A DNA stretch of 64,000 bases from Sesamum alatum (taxonomy: Eukaryota; Streptophyta; Magnoliopsida; Lamiales; Pedaliaceae): contig JACGWO010000006.1 in NCBI GenBank assembly GCA_034509735.1, forward strand, positions 13,580,645-13,644,644. The letters run 5' to 3'. A program made the position numbers and the translations under genes. How positions within the stretch are numbered: the first letter of the stretch is position 1; every line of letters begins with the position of its first letter. Below are positions 10,641 to 21,979 of the stretch, in pieces. Below the pieces are notes generated by a model. It saw nothing but the letters and a program-made list of their open reading frames with translations, ran no database searches and had not been told where the DNA came from.

Positions 10641-11275
10641 TTATTTTGGACTGCTTTCATTGCCGCCCCCTCTAGAGATTACTTTGTTTTTACTTCCCTC
10701 ATCTTCATTGGTTTGTTGTTCGGATTTTCTGATGGTTGAGTCTAGTTTAGCTTTTATACTCCCAGGATAGTATTTAGCATCAGCAAGATGAGACTCAGTC
10801 TCAGTGAATGGTTTATTATTAGCGAGCACTTTCTTCAATACACCATCTCGTGAATACTTGAAACGCTGGTGCCAAGTAGAAGAAACCACGCCATTCTCGT
10901 GTAGCCAAGGTTGGCCGAGAAGCATGTTGTATGATGTCTTGGCATCTGTGACATGGAATAATGCGGTTGACGACATATCCTCCATCAACAAGTTTATTCT
11001 TATGATGCCGAGAGCCCTTTGTCCCCTTGGTTGAAGCCTTGGATCATCAGACGACTATTTGTTAGTTTGTCGATGGAAACCCCCAACTCCTTCATTGTAC
11101 CTAACTGCAGAATATTGACTGCAGAACTTCCATAAATTAATATGCAGTTGACCTTTTGCTCACGTGCGTACCAAGTTGCAAACAATAGCCTATTATGTGG
11201 CTTGGAGCCGAGTAGTAGATCTTCATCAGTAAAGGACATTACTAAAATGCATTCATCCGCATCAGAGGAATTCAT
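10641..11275 (-). pseudogene. Gypsy-1 aspartic protease remnant
   Basis: Two frames together read SFTDEDLLLGSKPHNR, a catalytic-type segment ILIYGSSAVNIL (11150-11115 region) and [11 protein letters not shown], then [17 protein letters not shown] (10930-10880). The family motif is IDGGS; here it reads IYGSS, so the catalytic Asp is lost. The 63161-63982 copy has the usual LIDGGS. The two frames are offset near 11000. Confidence 0.75.
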
Positions 11276-11544
11276 TTTTTTGTGGGTAGGTCATCCTTGT
11301 TGATTGTAGTATCATTCCTATGAGTTGTATTGCATGAAGCTTTTTTGCCATGAAAAGATCCACAGTTGGTTGTCACAAGATTTGTTGTTGCAGAATCCTC
11401 TTTAAGAGAAATTTTACCTTGGCCAGCCAATTGCATAACTTTATCCGTGAACATGAAGCAATTTTGTATTGAGTGCCCAACTAGATGGTGGTATTTGCAA
11501 TACTTTGGATCATCTATTCGTTCGACTTCTTTAGTCCGCTTCAT
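11272..11544 (-). pseudogene. Gypsy-1 gag C-terminal zinc-knuckle-like segment
   Basis: This is a 90-codon stretch with YCKYHHLVGHSIQNCF, a Cys/His cluster (C-x2-H-x4-H-x4-C) like the one that ends gag in Tat and Athila gypsy elements. It would bind the genomic RNA. It runs into the protease frame at 11275. Confidence 0.6.
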
Positions 11545-11658
11545 TTAAGGTAACTCGATGAGATTAGCCTCTAGTAAGTTATCAAATATCCAAGGCACAT
11601 CAGAGTCAAGGAATGGGTATTGCTTTTCTTGCATTTCCTTCAAAGTTAATATTCTCCA

Positions 11659-11871
11659 TTACTTACCTTGAGGACTATTATTCTTTAGGATGTTATATTC
11701 ATTTGCCTTGTTCCGGAGCTTGAAGGGAGCCACATTTACTGCTATTGATTTCTTGCTTGGAGCTTCTGAATACGGCTTGCTCTCTTTCTTGACTTCTTGC
11801 TTTTCTTTGGTCTTGCGAGGTTTTTTTATAGGTAGACCTTCCACTCCACTTGTTATTGTACTTAACTCCAT
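11659..11871 (-). pseudogene. Gypsy-1 gag linker, Lys/Pro-rich
   Basis: A 70-codon basic stretch (KKPRKTKEKQEVKKESK) lies between the gag core and the zinc-knuckle segment. It is low in complexity and not diagnostic alone. Its place in the series supports it as part of gag. Confidence 0.45.
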
Positions 11872-12081
11872 ATCATGTGCTCGAGTGGCTAAGTCTTCGA
11901 AAGATTTAGGTAGGATTCCTTGGAGAACATATTCGAAGGCCCCAATTCATCTCAATAATGCACATCCCAATGGCGGAAGCTTCAAATAATAGATCTTTGC
12001 AATTATGGCTCAGATAGCTCCACCCACTGATATAATCGATGACTGGCTCATCCTTCCATTGGCGGGAATTTTCAAGCCCAA

Positions 12082-12300
12082 TCATGCTGACAGTCCAGTG
12101 CTATGGAAACGATTGAGAAATTCTTCCTCCAACCGTTCCCATTTATCACTTGAACCAGCCTCCAAGTCAGTATACCAGTCAAACGCATTGCCTTTTTGTA
12201 ACCGAACAAACTGCTTGACTAGGTGATCCCCATATGTTCCAACATTCTTGCACGGTTCAACGAAGTGAGCCACGTGCTGCTTAGGATTGCCTTTGCCATT
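12082..12300 (-). pseudogene. Gypsy-1 gag core (Retrotrans_gag type)
   Basis: The segment reads DHLVKQFVRLQKGNAFDWYT, then SSDKWERLEEEFLNRF. This is the classic W-Y...W..L...F..RF pattern of the retrotransposon gag domain, which forms the capsid shell. The stretch 12273-12082 is open. The upstream part (to 12300) continues in the same sense. Confidence 0.7.
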
Positions 12301-12438
12301 AAATTGTTTGAACTTCTATTGTTGGTAGCCCGTTGGCATCTTCAAGCTATCAATCCTTTAAGTGTAGGGCTTGGAGTAAGTAAAGGATGACTTTGAGCTT
12401 ATCTCAGTCTTGCTCATGATGGTTCCTTCAATGAATTC

Positions 12439-12747
12439 TTATAGTTGGTCCATCATAATGAATTCATCAGATGAGACCTGAAGCTCTTTTGCAGGCTTAT
12501 CCTTTTTGGTATACAGCTGCTTTGTAGATGCCTCTTCTTCATCGTGAACCTCAACTTGTTTCCCCCTTATGTGGCTTGTGTCGATATTATCTGGCTTGTT
12601 GATAAACCTAGTAATTTGAGCATCTTGCTCTTGGACATGCTTTGTGAGTCCTTCGATGGTTCTTGTCGGACTTGCAATTTGCTCTTCCATAGTAATAGTA
12701 TTCGTCACCATTCTGGAGATCAGAGGTAGAGATGTCCCATCAGGCAT
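12439..12747 (-). pseudogene. Gypsy-1 gag N-terminal region
   Basis: A 102-codon open stretch includes an IEGLTKHVQEQDAQI coiled-coil-like part, typical of the N-terminus of Tat-type gag. The ATG at 12747 is plausible as the gag start, because upstream sequence is non-coding. It belongs to the same - strand series as 12082-12300. Confidence 0.55.
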
Positions 12748-12829
12748 GTCAATTTGTAATGCGAATGTTCATGTTCCTCTTTTTATAGAAATAAGAAAAT
12801 ATTGCGAACGAATTTCTTGGATTTGATTA

Positions 12830-14950
12830 AATATTTGTGGGTACAAAATCTCTATTTGGAACCTCTGATTCATCACTTCAAGAACGTGATCCTTAATTTC
12901 AGCAACTTCGAAAGTGGAATTGAAGTTTTATCTCCTTCAACGTTAACTTCGATCTTTAAATAACGTTAATTCAGGGGTCTTCCCGACTTATTCCCATATT
13001 GAACGCTATAAACTTGGAATTTGACTTGGACTTGAATATCGCTTGGTTGATTTAAAGATTTGATCTTCCGTCAAGGTGGATTTTGTGTCTTGATAACGTT
13101 AATTTGTTGTCTTCTGACTTCTTCTCGAATCAAACATTTAATTTAGGATGATTTCCGCGACAAACGCCTTGATTTTTGCCTTCAACGGCATGGATCTTCC
13201 TTGATTTACGCTTGACAGGATTTTGGGACTTTCTTCAACTGTGTTTTGAATGAGCTTCAAGGGCCCCTTTACATAGCTGTCAAAGATGTAGAGTCGTGGT
13301 GAATTTGAACACGTTTTGTATTATCTCTTTATAATTTAATTTAAGGAGATATACATTAAATTTTTGGCAATACATGATTGGTCAAATTTGATATTATCTC
13401 CTTAATACTTGTATTTTCTAAAGAGATAAATATCAAAATTATTTATCTCGATTTGATTGGAGCGTACATGCTGTTAATCCACATGCCGCCATCTGATTGG
13501 CTTAATTCTTTGACTGCACAATATAATTTGATTGGCCGAAACACTTCAATTTGACACTTGTCAGTTGTTGATTTGATGACACAATAGATATTAAAATCAA
13601 TTATTAACTATTTACACTTGGGATTAATTTAGTAAATTCCAAAATATAAATATAAATCGATTATGATTGATAATTAATCTATTATTTGACACTTGTCATT
13701 GTTTAACTGGGCGCAAAATTCATTTTCTACACGTTCATTCAAGGTATTTATTTTTAAATAACTAGGCATCGTGGCACATTGTCGCTATGCAAATACAATT
13801 AATAATATTTCACGCTTCAAAATATATCATAAAAAAATGTAGAACGCATCACATTTCACTAAGAAATGAATGAAATAAAGAAAATAAAACTAATTTAGGG
13901 GTATTATCATCACAACAAAAAAATAGGTGTCACAGTGTCACAAAACCACCATTTGTAAGTAAAAAAACCTTTTTCTTTTTTAAACATTTGCCATCGTGGC
14001 ACGTTGTCACTGCGTGCATATAATGAATAATCTTTCACAGAAATTATATTAATATACTAATTGGGCAGTTAAGTTATTGTAAAATTTGAAAAGTTAAATA
14101 AGTTAGTCATCTTATTCGTTTAAGGACATTTTTGAAATCACAAAAAATTGGTGCAATAGTATCGAAACTGCCACTGTGTCTAGAGAACCTCTTTTTTTTT
14201 TTTTTAAAAAAAATAGTATAGATAAATGTTTAGTTGGTAAATAGCTCTCAACTACATTAACTCTATTAATAACCAATTTAATTTATTTTGGTTAATTAAT
14301 TGATCACTTAGTTACATGTGTATGTAAACAATTAATTGCTATAATAATTTAAAATTGGTGATGAATTATTAGAATTACTTGTTTAATTCATTCTGAGTTA
14401 ATAAAGTATAAAAAAAGTTAGAGTAAATACCATCTTTAGTCTCTTAAGTTTGTGTCTAGGATCACTTTACTCCCTCATCTTCATTTATTGATGTTAGCAT
14501 TTTCTAAATTTTAGATTTTATTATTAGTCCTTCTAATCACTTTCTGGTAAAAATCTGGCCGGTATTGAATTATTTTAAGGTAAAATAGTCAATTCAGATT
14601 CTTTCACTTTAGTTCCCTAAATTTTAAAAAATATCATATTGGCCCTTATTTTGGGCAGAAAAAGTACTGTAGCTTCTTGCCTAAAATGCTGGTTGTTGGT
14701 GTTTATTTAAATGTTGCTCTCTTGGTGACCAACAATATATTTAGAGAATCCTCAGTTAGGCCCTCGAGTGGGCCTTCAGACGAGTAACCTTAGTTGGGGT
14801 CTCAAATGGGCCATACAACCCCGGTAGGTTTCGAGTAGGCTTGAAGCTAGGTTGAGGCCTTCGAAGAGTTCAACCACCCTCAACTCAACAACCAATCAGA
14901 CCCAAACTCCCACAATCACCCTTAATTCTTGCCCTGTCGCCCCCAAACTT
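12830..14950. other. Non-coding: probable gypsy leader, then AT-rich repeats
   Basis: 12830-13300 probably holds the untranslated leader of Gypsy-1 (TC-rich on +), but I cannot fix a primer-binding site or LTR. 13300-14400 is AT-rich with no gene. A block starting GCATCGTGGCACATTG (13767) recurs diverged at about 13992. Around 14410-14660 there is a diffuse dispersed-repeat type sequence. Nothing coding is supported. Confidence 0.45.
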
Positions 14951-14952
14951 TA

Positions 14953-15410
14953 GGTAAATTATAGCTGGGTGTTCTGAAATTTGACATAATTATGAATATT
15001 CCTTGTTATTTCAGAAATTACAAATACCCTCCTAAAATGAAATTTTAATTTATGTAGCCCATAAATGGTGAGGTGGAAATTACTACTTTACTCTCACAGG
15101 ATTTTTTTATTTAAAAAAAGAATGCTTGAGAAAATGAAAAAAAATCTGAGGATGGGTAAAGTAAATAATCGATAACACATATTAGTCCATAAAAATATGT
15201 TAAGAAATTCAAAAAAGTATATAAAATTATGATGTCTAATTCAAAAAGAGCATTTTGGTCAGTTCACCGAAAAATTAGATGAAAATCTAAAGAGGACTAA
15301 CGGAATGGACTCGTTGTAAGACATACATTAAAATGATTGAGGTATTCAAATAACGAAGAGGTCTTTGTAATTATGCCTAATTTTAGAGGAGGTCGTTGTA
15401 ATTTACCCTT
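14953..15410. repeat. Foldback/MITE-like element, GGTAAATTA ends
   Basis: The left end GGTAAATTATAGCTGGG and the right end (reverse complement GGGTAAATTACAACGACC) are similar over roughly 50-60 bp, giving a foldback element of about 460 bp. The internal sequence (for example TTAGGCATAATTA against GACATAATTATG) also pairs. Related ends occur at 24930-25438 and 25886-27456. No target duplication is clear and it is non-coding. Confidence 0.55.
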
Positions 15411-15524
15411 TATTAATGATTTGCTATTCAATCAATTTAATAAGACACCAAAGTGTAGGAGCAAAACTATCTTGAAATTTAATCTATTAAAATATCACAA
15501 CACTGATTGTAGATCACTGGAGAG

Positions 15525-15690
15525 TGTTGTAATTCGCATAATTAGTTGCTAATTTGTAACAACAGTGTGGTCTAATATATGGATGCATTTACAATGTTAA
15601 TCCATAGATTATATTAAAAGAAAGATGGAGAAGTGAATTTGTCCCACATAGGAATATGACGGGGAAAAATATGAGCTTTGGTGCAATAAA
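15525..15690 (+). repeat. Truncated 5' LTR of Copia-2
   Basis: It matches the start of the 3' LTR (TGTTGTAATT...ATAATTAGTTGCTAATTT...CACATAGGAATATGA). The similarity is lost shortly after a GAGCTTTGGTG segment near 15678. The remaining ~1 kb of LTR seen at 18871-20030 is absent here. Confidence 0.75.
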
Positions 15691-16260
15691 TCTACTGTTT
15701 CTGATTATGTTATTTTGAATGTTGAATCTTCTACTTTGTGGCATAGTAAATTAGGTCATTCAAATTTAGGTTCAATCAGATGAATGATGAATCTTGATTA
15801 ATACCTAGTCATAATATTGAACGAGGTCACAAATGCCAAGTTTGCATAGAAGCTAAACAAGTTAGGAAATCCTATCAATCAATTGAGAGGGATACATAAA
15901 TACTTGATTTAGTTCACATTGATATTTGTGAGTTCAATTGAATTTTGACTAGGAACCATAAACGATATTTTATCACCTTTATAGATGGTTGCAGTAGATA
16001 TTGTTACGTTTTTCCCTTTAGAAATAAGGATGAAGCCTTAGATAAATTTATTTTGGTTAAAAACGAAGCAGAAACCCAAATTGGTAAGAAACTTAAACGA
16101 TTAAGGTCCGACAGGGGAGGAGAATATGAGTCGAGTGTGTTTCGTGAATATTTCCAAATCTTTGGTATAATTCATGAAGAAACCCCTCTAATGAAATAGT
16201 TGAACGAAAGAATAGAACGTTTAAAGATATGATAATAGTCTTCTGTTGAAGTCTGGGTTA
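15690..16260 (+). pseudogene. Copia-2 GAG-pre-integrase and integrase core remnant
   Basis: LWHSKLGHSNLGSI (15735-15776) is the GAG-pre-integrase histidine motif. The integrase core (15945-16199) shows FIDGCSRYCYVF with the first catalytic Asp and RSDRGGEY with the second. The region that should carry the catalytic Glu is broken: the frame stops at 16199, and the ERKNRT block that follows (about 16205) lacks the usual preceding residues. Integrase would join the element DNA to the genome; this copy cannot. Confidence 0.8.
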
Positions 16261-16389
16261 CCTAAGTATTTGTGGGGAGAGGCTTTGAATACGACTTGCC
16301 ATATTCTGAAGAGAGTCCCTCTAAAACACAATACGAGTACTCTTTTTGAATTATAAAAATGAAGAAAATCAAGCCTAAAATACTTTCGA

Positions 16390-17070
16390 GTGTGGGGGTG
16401 TCTAGCAAAAGTACTGGTCCTAGAACATAAGAGAAAGAAATTGGGCCTTAAAACTATTGGTGTTGTGTTCTTGGGCTATGTGGAGACAAGTTATGTCTTG
16501 AGGTTTTTTATTGTTAAATATGAAATTCCAGGCATTAAGGTCAACGCAATAATCGAATTTCGTGATGCTACTTTCGTGGAAGATGTATTTCCTATGAAAA
16601 TGGGAATACCTCAAAGTGTTTGTCTTGATGATTCACTTGCCTCCACTTCCATTCCTAAACATGTGGTAAAGTTGACAAATGTGGGGTTTAATCCTGGTAG
16701 TACTAGTCCGACTCATGAAGAGTCAGATGGACCTACACGGAGTAAGAGAACTAGGATTGTCAAGGATTTTGGAAGTCACTTTGTCACTTACAACATCGAG
16801 GACGATCCAGTAACCTTCAAGGATACTATGGCTTCTTCCGAAGTCAAGCAGTTGAAGGAAGCTGTCAAAAGTGAGAGGGACTCCATTGTCTCTAACGGGA
16901 CATGGATGTTAGTTGATCTCCCTCCTGGGTGTACTACAATTGGGTGTAAGTGGGTTCTTAAGAAGAAACTAAAACCAGATGAGACCATCGATAATTTTAA
17001 GGCTAGATTGGTAGCTAAGGATTGTAAACAAAAGGAGGGAATAGACTATTTGGTACCTATTCTCTGGTAG
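16390..17070 (+). pseudogene. Copia-2 integrase C-terminus and RT N-terminus
   Basis: This 226-codon open stretch has the copia order: CLAKVLV / KKLGLKTIGVVFLGY (integrase C-terminal motif), then a Ser/Thr-rich spacer, then the RT opening MASSEVKQLKEAVKSERDSI, GTWMLVDLPPG and CKWVLKKKLKPD. The family usually reads KARLVAKGFxQKEGIDY; here G-F is replaced by D-C. The frame ends at 17070 at a frameshift. Confidence 0.85.
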
Positions 17071-17075
17071 CTCAG

Positions 17076-17420
17076 TTGACTACAATCCAGGTGCTTATAG
17101 CACTTTATTCGGTGTATAATCTTTCGGTCCACCAAATGGATATGAAAATAACCTTCTTGTATGCTGAACTCGAGGAAGTAATATACATAGATCAACCTGA
17201 GGGATTAGTAGATTATGGTAACGAGCACACAGTTTGTAAACTTATTAAGTGTCTCTATGGACTTAAACAAGCACCCAAATAATGGAATGAAAAGTTTGAT
17301 AAAACTGTTCTTGCGTTTGGCTTCACTGTGAATGAGAATGATAAATGTATTTACTATAAGGTTAAAGGGGATAAGTATATCATTTTATGCCTATATGTAG
17401 ATGACATTCTGTTAATAGGA
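17076..17420 (+). pseudogene. Copia-2 reverse transcriptase palm
   Basis: The open frame 17076-17282 contains VHQMDMKITFLYAELEEVIY, IDQPEGLV and CLYGLKQAPK. Typical copia RT reads QMDVKTAFLNGxLxEEIYM. A stop at 17281 follows, and the catalytic box LYVDDILL is at about 17392-17413. The polymerase signature is intact but the frame is not. Confidence 0.85.
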
Positions 17421-17422
17421 TC

Positions 17423-17720
17423 ATGTTAGATATAATAACCAAAACCAAGTCATTTTTTAAAAATAAGTTTGAAATGAAGGATATAGGTGAGGCAAATCTA
17501 ATTCTTGGCATCAAGTTGATTTGTTCAACTAATCGGATAGTTATTTCTCAATCTCATTATGTTGAGAAGATAATTGAGCAATTTGGCTATCAAAACAGTA
17601 TAATTTGCAAAGACATTATATGATCCTTCTATGACTTTATTCAAATATAAAAATGGTGTCCCAGTAGCTCAATTAAGATATTGCCAAATTATTGGGATTT
17701 TGTAGTATTTAGCAAATGAC
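17423..17720 (+). pseudogene. Copia-2 RT thumb/connection
   Basis: The stretch KSFFKNKFEMKDIGEANLILGIK followed by an SQSHYVEKIIEQFGY block matches copia RT after the YVDD box. Frames shift near 17620, with more pol-like sequence to about 17720. Confidence 0.75.
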
Positions 17721-17798
17721 ACGAGTCTAGATATATCATTTTCTGTTTCAAAGCTGCCTAGATACATTAGTTGTCTGGACAGAACCTATTAGGGAGCT

Positions 17799-18347
17799 TT
17801 GGATAGGGTACTAAGGTACCTTAAGGGCACAATATTACTGGCCATTCATTATGGCATATTTCCTGTTGTTCTTGAGGGATATAGTGATGCTAGTTGGATA
17901 ACCAAAAACTTCAGTAGTAATGGGTGTTCAGGATATGTATGTACATTTGGTGGGGGCAGTTTTCTGGAAGTCTGCAAAACAGACTTTGATAACCCGGTAT
18001 ACTTTTGAAGCCGAGTTATGTACGTTGGATACGACTGGTATCGAGGCTGGATGGTTGTATGGGTTGTTATTACAACTTCCCATTGTAAGCTAGACTCTTC
18101 CACCTATTGTTGTACATTATGATAGTCAAACCACAATAGCAAAGGTTCAGAGTCATAAATACAACCAAAAGACCGAGAGACACATCCGCGTTAGACTTAA
18201 GTCTATAAGAAAATTAGTGTCGGTCAGAGTTATAGACATTGACTTTGTAGGAATAAAGGACAATGTGGCTGATCCTTTGACAAAAGGATTAGATTTGTCA
18301 TTAGTAGAAAAATCCAGATCTGGAATGGGACTAAAAACCCATCAGTG
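17799..18347 (+). pseudogene. Copia-2 RNase H
   Basis: MDRVLRYLKGT (17799-17831) and GYSDASWI (17878-17901) carry the first RNase H Asp. Later segments include HYDSQTTIAK (about 18118), RHIRVRLKSIRKL and the pol terminus NVADPLTKGL...SGMGLK (about 18262-18335). Frameshifts occur near 18008. The RNase H removes the RNA strand during replication; this copy is broken. Confidence 0.8.
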
Positions 18348-18870
18348 ACATATCTACGATAGCAACCCAACCTTATAAGTGGAGATCCCGCAAAGAAGGT
18401 TCAATGTGGTATTAACAAGTAGAGCACCAATATAAAGTGATACTTTGCCTCTGGAGTCTATCCTCTGTAATTCTGGAAGGTGCTGATACTGCAAGCATAG
18501 TAAGAGTTAAACTCTGAATTGGGTCAAGTCTTTTAGACGAGATGCTAGAAGTGCATCCTTGGAGATGCCGAACTAAGTGAATACAGTTGTTTGGTCGCAG
18601 CTAAGGAATGTGGTTATTCTTGAAAGCATTCATGAACAGGATCAGGACATATGGCCTAAAGTGTCAACCCTAAAGATCAACACAGAGCCAGTGACTTGTT
18701 GTCACTAACAGACGCTGTCATAATTACATGCTTAAATTCAAGTCTTGGTTCCATTTTGACCTAGTGACAACTGACGTTAGATAACTTAGGCAGTGGTTTA
18801 AACCAGAAGGTACCATTGTTGAAAGCAAGTTACGGAAGCTTGAGTTCGAATCTATCGATTTATGGCGGTT

Positions 18871-20030
18871 TGTTGTAATTGACATAATTAGTTGCTAATT
18901 TTTAACAAAAATGTGGTCTATGGATGCAATTATAATGTCAATCCATATATTAGGTTGAGAGAAAAATGGAGAAGTGCATTTGTACCACATAGGAATATGA
19001 TAGGGAAAATGTGGGCTTTGATAAGTATGTAAGGTGTACGTGGGGGTGAGTATTCTTACACTCATTCTTGTCCTATAATGGAAGTTTATGTTCAAAATAA
19101 ACTCCTTATATTAAGTAGTCCAAGTGATGTTTGAAGTGTTATGGAGACTAGAGTGAACATGGGGTTGCCCAAATGCGTGCAGCTGCCACCCGAACTGACC
19201 CGGCCCGGCCCAACTCCAGGCGCAGGCGTTAGGGCGAATGTCTCAGTATATATCTTTTTTCAGTAAAAATATTTGAATTTATTGGGAAAAAATTGATATA
19301 TTTCTGACAGCCAAAAATATTTTTTAAATTTGTTTTAATTCCCTTAGAAAATCGATTTTAATGTTGTTTTAAAAAAGTAATTTTTTGTCTGGTTTTTAAA
19401 TGGTTTTAATACTAGATTTTAAACCTGGTTTAAATTCTATTTCAATACAAAACCTGAAACTCCTGCATTTATGCGGAGGTTTCAACTAGTTTTTAATTGC
19501 TCGGTCAATTGTTACAATGATGATGGAGGTATTGTCTTGCCTATAAAAGGTTGATGGTCCTTACTCTTCAAACACACACCACAAAATCTAAAAATAATTT
19601 TCAATATCTAGTATCTCTACTGTTCCTCTCGGTTTTCCCTAAACAATCCGAGCTCTGAGCTCTTGTCTCAATAGGCTTCTGAATGTTATTCGAGGTATTC
19701 TTCAATACAATGCAGTACTGTTGAATTGAGCCATCTTATCCTGGAAGAAGTTGCGTAGTACCCGATGGACTTTGATGGGACATATAATTTCTTCAAGGCA
19801 ATCAGAACATTTCTGCGATTCAGTTAATTCACTGTTTTGGACCGAGAGTTGTTACGACACAACTCTCATTGTAAGTTCTCAATTTATTTTTCCCGTAAAA
19901 AAACATATCTAATTGTAAACTATTTATTATTGTGCAACGTGTCTGTTTGTGTATTTAGTTTAAAAACTGGTTACTAAAATCTGATTGAATTTTCAAAATG
20001 TTACTACGATTATTATTACCTTTTCCAACA
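18871..20030 (+). repeat. 3' LTR of Copia-2 (1160 bp)
   Basis: It starts TGTTGTAATT right after a short purine-rich tract (TATGGCGGTT) and ends TTTTCCAACA. A TATA-like CTATAAAAGG lies at 19541-19550. It is followed by a short leader-like sequence and a GC-rich island (19180-19230). This is the full LTR missing from the 5' end. Confidence 0.8.
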
Positions 20031-20503
20031 GAGAAAGTAAAAGTGCGGAAAAAGATATTATTGGTAGAAAGAGAACCAATTAAATCAAAACATATAATTC
20101 ATTTCTCAAAAGCATTCCACCTCAAAGAAAATTCTTATTTAGACATACGTTTTGATCAACCTGAACCGAACTAATCACGTAATAAGAATAATTATAATTA
20201 ATATATGATTAGTCGTTTTTCTTAAACAGTGTGCCATTCATACGATAAATATATTACACATGACAAGGAATGAGATGTTGACACCCGAAATTTTAGAATG
20301 ATGCCTACACCCGGAATATAGCTACAAACACCTGCCCTTTTGCATCCAACCATCAACATAAGGGCACCACCACCATTTGCACCCAATCATCCTCCACTAT
20401 CACACTTTATAGGTTTAGTGGCTACTCAAGAGAGTGGGTCTAACTTCCCTACATTTGTAAAAGGGGGTAAAAAGTATGTCACATTGAACAATGTCACTTC
20501 AGC
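20031..20503 (+). other. Short stretch with a Pro-rich ORF fragment, target of the hAT insertion
   Basis: 20340-20503 is open and reads RAPPPFAPNHPPL and later FVKGGKKYVTLNNV before the hAT element cuts it. After the hAT, 24361 onward continues a non-repeat sequence. A KKYVTL-type tail can be found at the C-terminus of some plant MULE transposases, and a MULE-end-like repeat follows at 24766-24925, so a MULE remnant is possible. The support is thin. 20031-20330 shows nothing recognisable. Confidence 0.3.
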
Positions 20504-21343
20504 TAGGGGTGTGCAAAAATCGATCGAACCGAAAAAAAATTCGACTGAACCGAAAATAATTCGATTTTCGATTATAATTTTAAAAAATTTTGGTTTTCGG
20601 TTCGGCCGAAATTGTTCGGTCCACCGAACCGAACCGAAAATTAAAATTTTTTAATGTAATATTAATATTTAATAATATATAATATATTACATAATTTTTT
20701 TTAATACTAATTTAAATGGAAAGTATAAAGTAATCAGCAGTAGAAAGTAACACTAACAGAGTTACAGATTCTTTCTCTACTTTCATTTTGACTTCAGATT
20801 CAGATTTTGGGTGGGTTTGGGTTCCTCATAGGCGACGAGAGAGAGAGGCAATGAGAGAGAGAGAGAGATGAGTCGGCGAAGACAACGACGACTGCGAGAG
20901 ACCGGAGACTGGCGGAGAGAACTGAGAACTGAGAAGAGAACACTTCTCTAGTTTTCTTCTTTTGTCTGTGGGCGAGCGCCAAGCAGAGTCGAGAGAGACA
21001 CGACGGCGAGAGAGGCTGACTGTGACCACGACGGTGAGAGAGGCGAGGACCGACTAGGTGAGTTTTTTCTTTTTAGCTATTTTGATTTTCTAATGTCTAG
21101 TTTTCTACCATTAATAATGTGCTGAAAATGAAAATAAAATTGTAGTGTTGAAATTATGTGAATTTGACTGTGAATTTGGAATCTTGGATTAATTATGTGC
21201 TTGTGCTGAAATGAATGTGCATTGTGCTGAAAATTGGGTCTCTGTTTTGGGATTAATGGCTTAATGCACTGAATGCCATTTCAGACATTATGTGTTGTGG
21301 TTCTTGTGAATGAAGGATAGTTATACTTTGACAACTAAGGCCC

Positions 21344-21432
21344 CATTTCAGACATGAATGGTCTTTGTTTAATGCACTGAATGCCATAATGCACTGAATA
21401 CCATTTCAGACATGAATGGTCTCTGTTTAATG
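21344..21432 (+). repeat. 31-bp direct repeat in the hAT leader
   Basis: A segment beginning CATTTCAGACATGAATGG occurs at 21344-21374 and again at 21402-21432, with short variants nearby. It lies between the probable leader intron and the transposase start. Confidence 0.7.
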
Positions 21433-21529
21433 TTTATCATTATGCGTTGTGAATGTTATGATAGTTATACTTGACTAATATAAGGTTCTTGTTGTTGTAT
21501 TTGTAGTGTTGTGTAAAGTAAAACTATAA

Positions 21530-21979
21530 ATGGATTTGCCCGAAGGTTGCGAACGAGAAGAGATGATGTTGGAAGACGAAGGCATTTCAGAGACACCACC
21601 ACCACCTCCTCCAGAACCAGAAGGACCACAACCACAAGAAAAACAAGCACAGAGGCCCAAACGGAAGGAGACATGCAAAAGGGCTAAGGTTTGGGATCAC
21701 TTCATTGCCTATAATGATAGTGAAGGAAATCCAAGAGGTCGATGTAAGTATTGCAAACGCACTTATGCTACTTATCCTATTAAGAATGGCACTTCTAGTT
21801 TGAACAATCATATGAAACAATGCAAAAAACATCATGATAATCTAGTTTCTGTTGCTGAGAACCGGACAATAACTAGTTTATGTCCGAGTGTTAGTGTAAC
21901 GGAGGATGTAAGAGAAACTTTAAAATTTGATCAAGAAAACTATCAGGACTGCCTTAGCTCACATGATAATTATAGATGA
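21530..21979 (+). pseudogene. hAT transposase N-terminus with BED zinc finger
   Basis: The 149-codon frame starts with an acidic, Pro-rich segment (residues about 20-45). A BED-type zinc finger follows (about 55-100): KVWDHF, then CKYCKRTY, then HMKQCKKH, giving the Cys-x2-Cys...His-x4/5-Cys/His ligands. It would bind the element ends. The ATG at 21530 is a sound start, as it precedes the conserved region by a normal distance. The frame is lost near 21960, while similar coding sequence (ELPFKFVENEGF) continues in another frame. Confidence 0.85.

Larger units (their letters stand above)
9662..12830 (-). mobile_element. Gypsy-1: Tat-clade Ty3/gypsy element, pol mostly deleted
   Basis: It reads right to left: gag N-terminus (12747-12439), gag core (about 12300-12082), linker (11871-11659), zinc-knuckle-like region (11544-11272), protease (11275 to about 10641), post-protease linker (10358-10020), then only the last ~45 codons of pol (about 9810-9662). 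RT, both RNase H domains and the integrase core are missing. Its proteins resemble those of the Tat-type element at 58952-63982 in wording and order. LTRs are not identified. The left end abuts EPRV-2. Confidence 0.75.
15525..20030 (+). mobile_element. Copia-2: Ty1/copia retrotransposon with 5' deletion
   Basis: The 3' LTR (18871-20030) starts TGTTGTAATT and ends TTTTCCAACA. Only about the first 165 bp of the 5' LTR remain (15525 to about 15690), after which the sequence jumps to the GAG-pre-integrase region. The rest of that LTR, the leader, gag and protease are deleted. Flanks read GAGAG (15520-15524) and GAGAA (20031-20035), a likely diverged 5-bp target duplication. Pol is present with integrase, RT and RNase H but has stops and frameshifts. 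The 3' untranslated region resembles that of Copia-1, so the two may be related. Confidence 0.85.

Noticed and set aside
20800..21029. Open frames on the - strand with Ser/Leu-rich repeats
   Set aside because: They come from the GA-rich leader of the hAT element and are low-complexity artefacts.
21465..21835. Three - strand frames opposite the hAT transposase start
   Set aside because: They are shadows of the + strand BED-finger ORF, which has the recognised domain.
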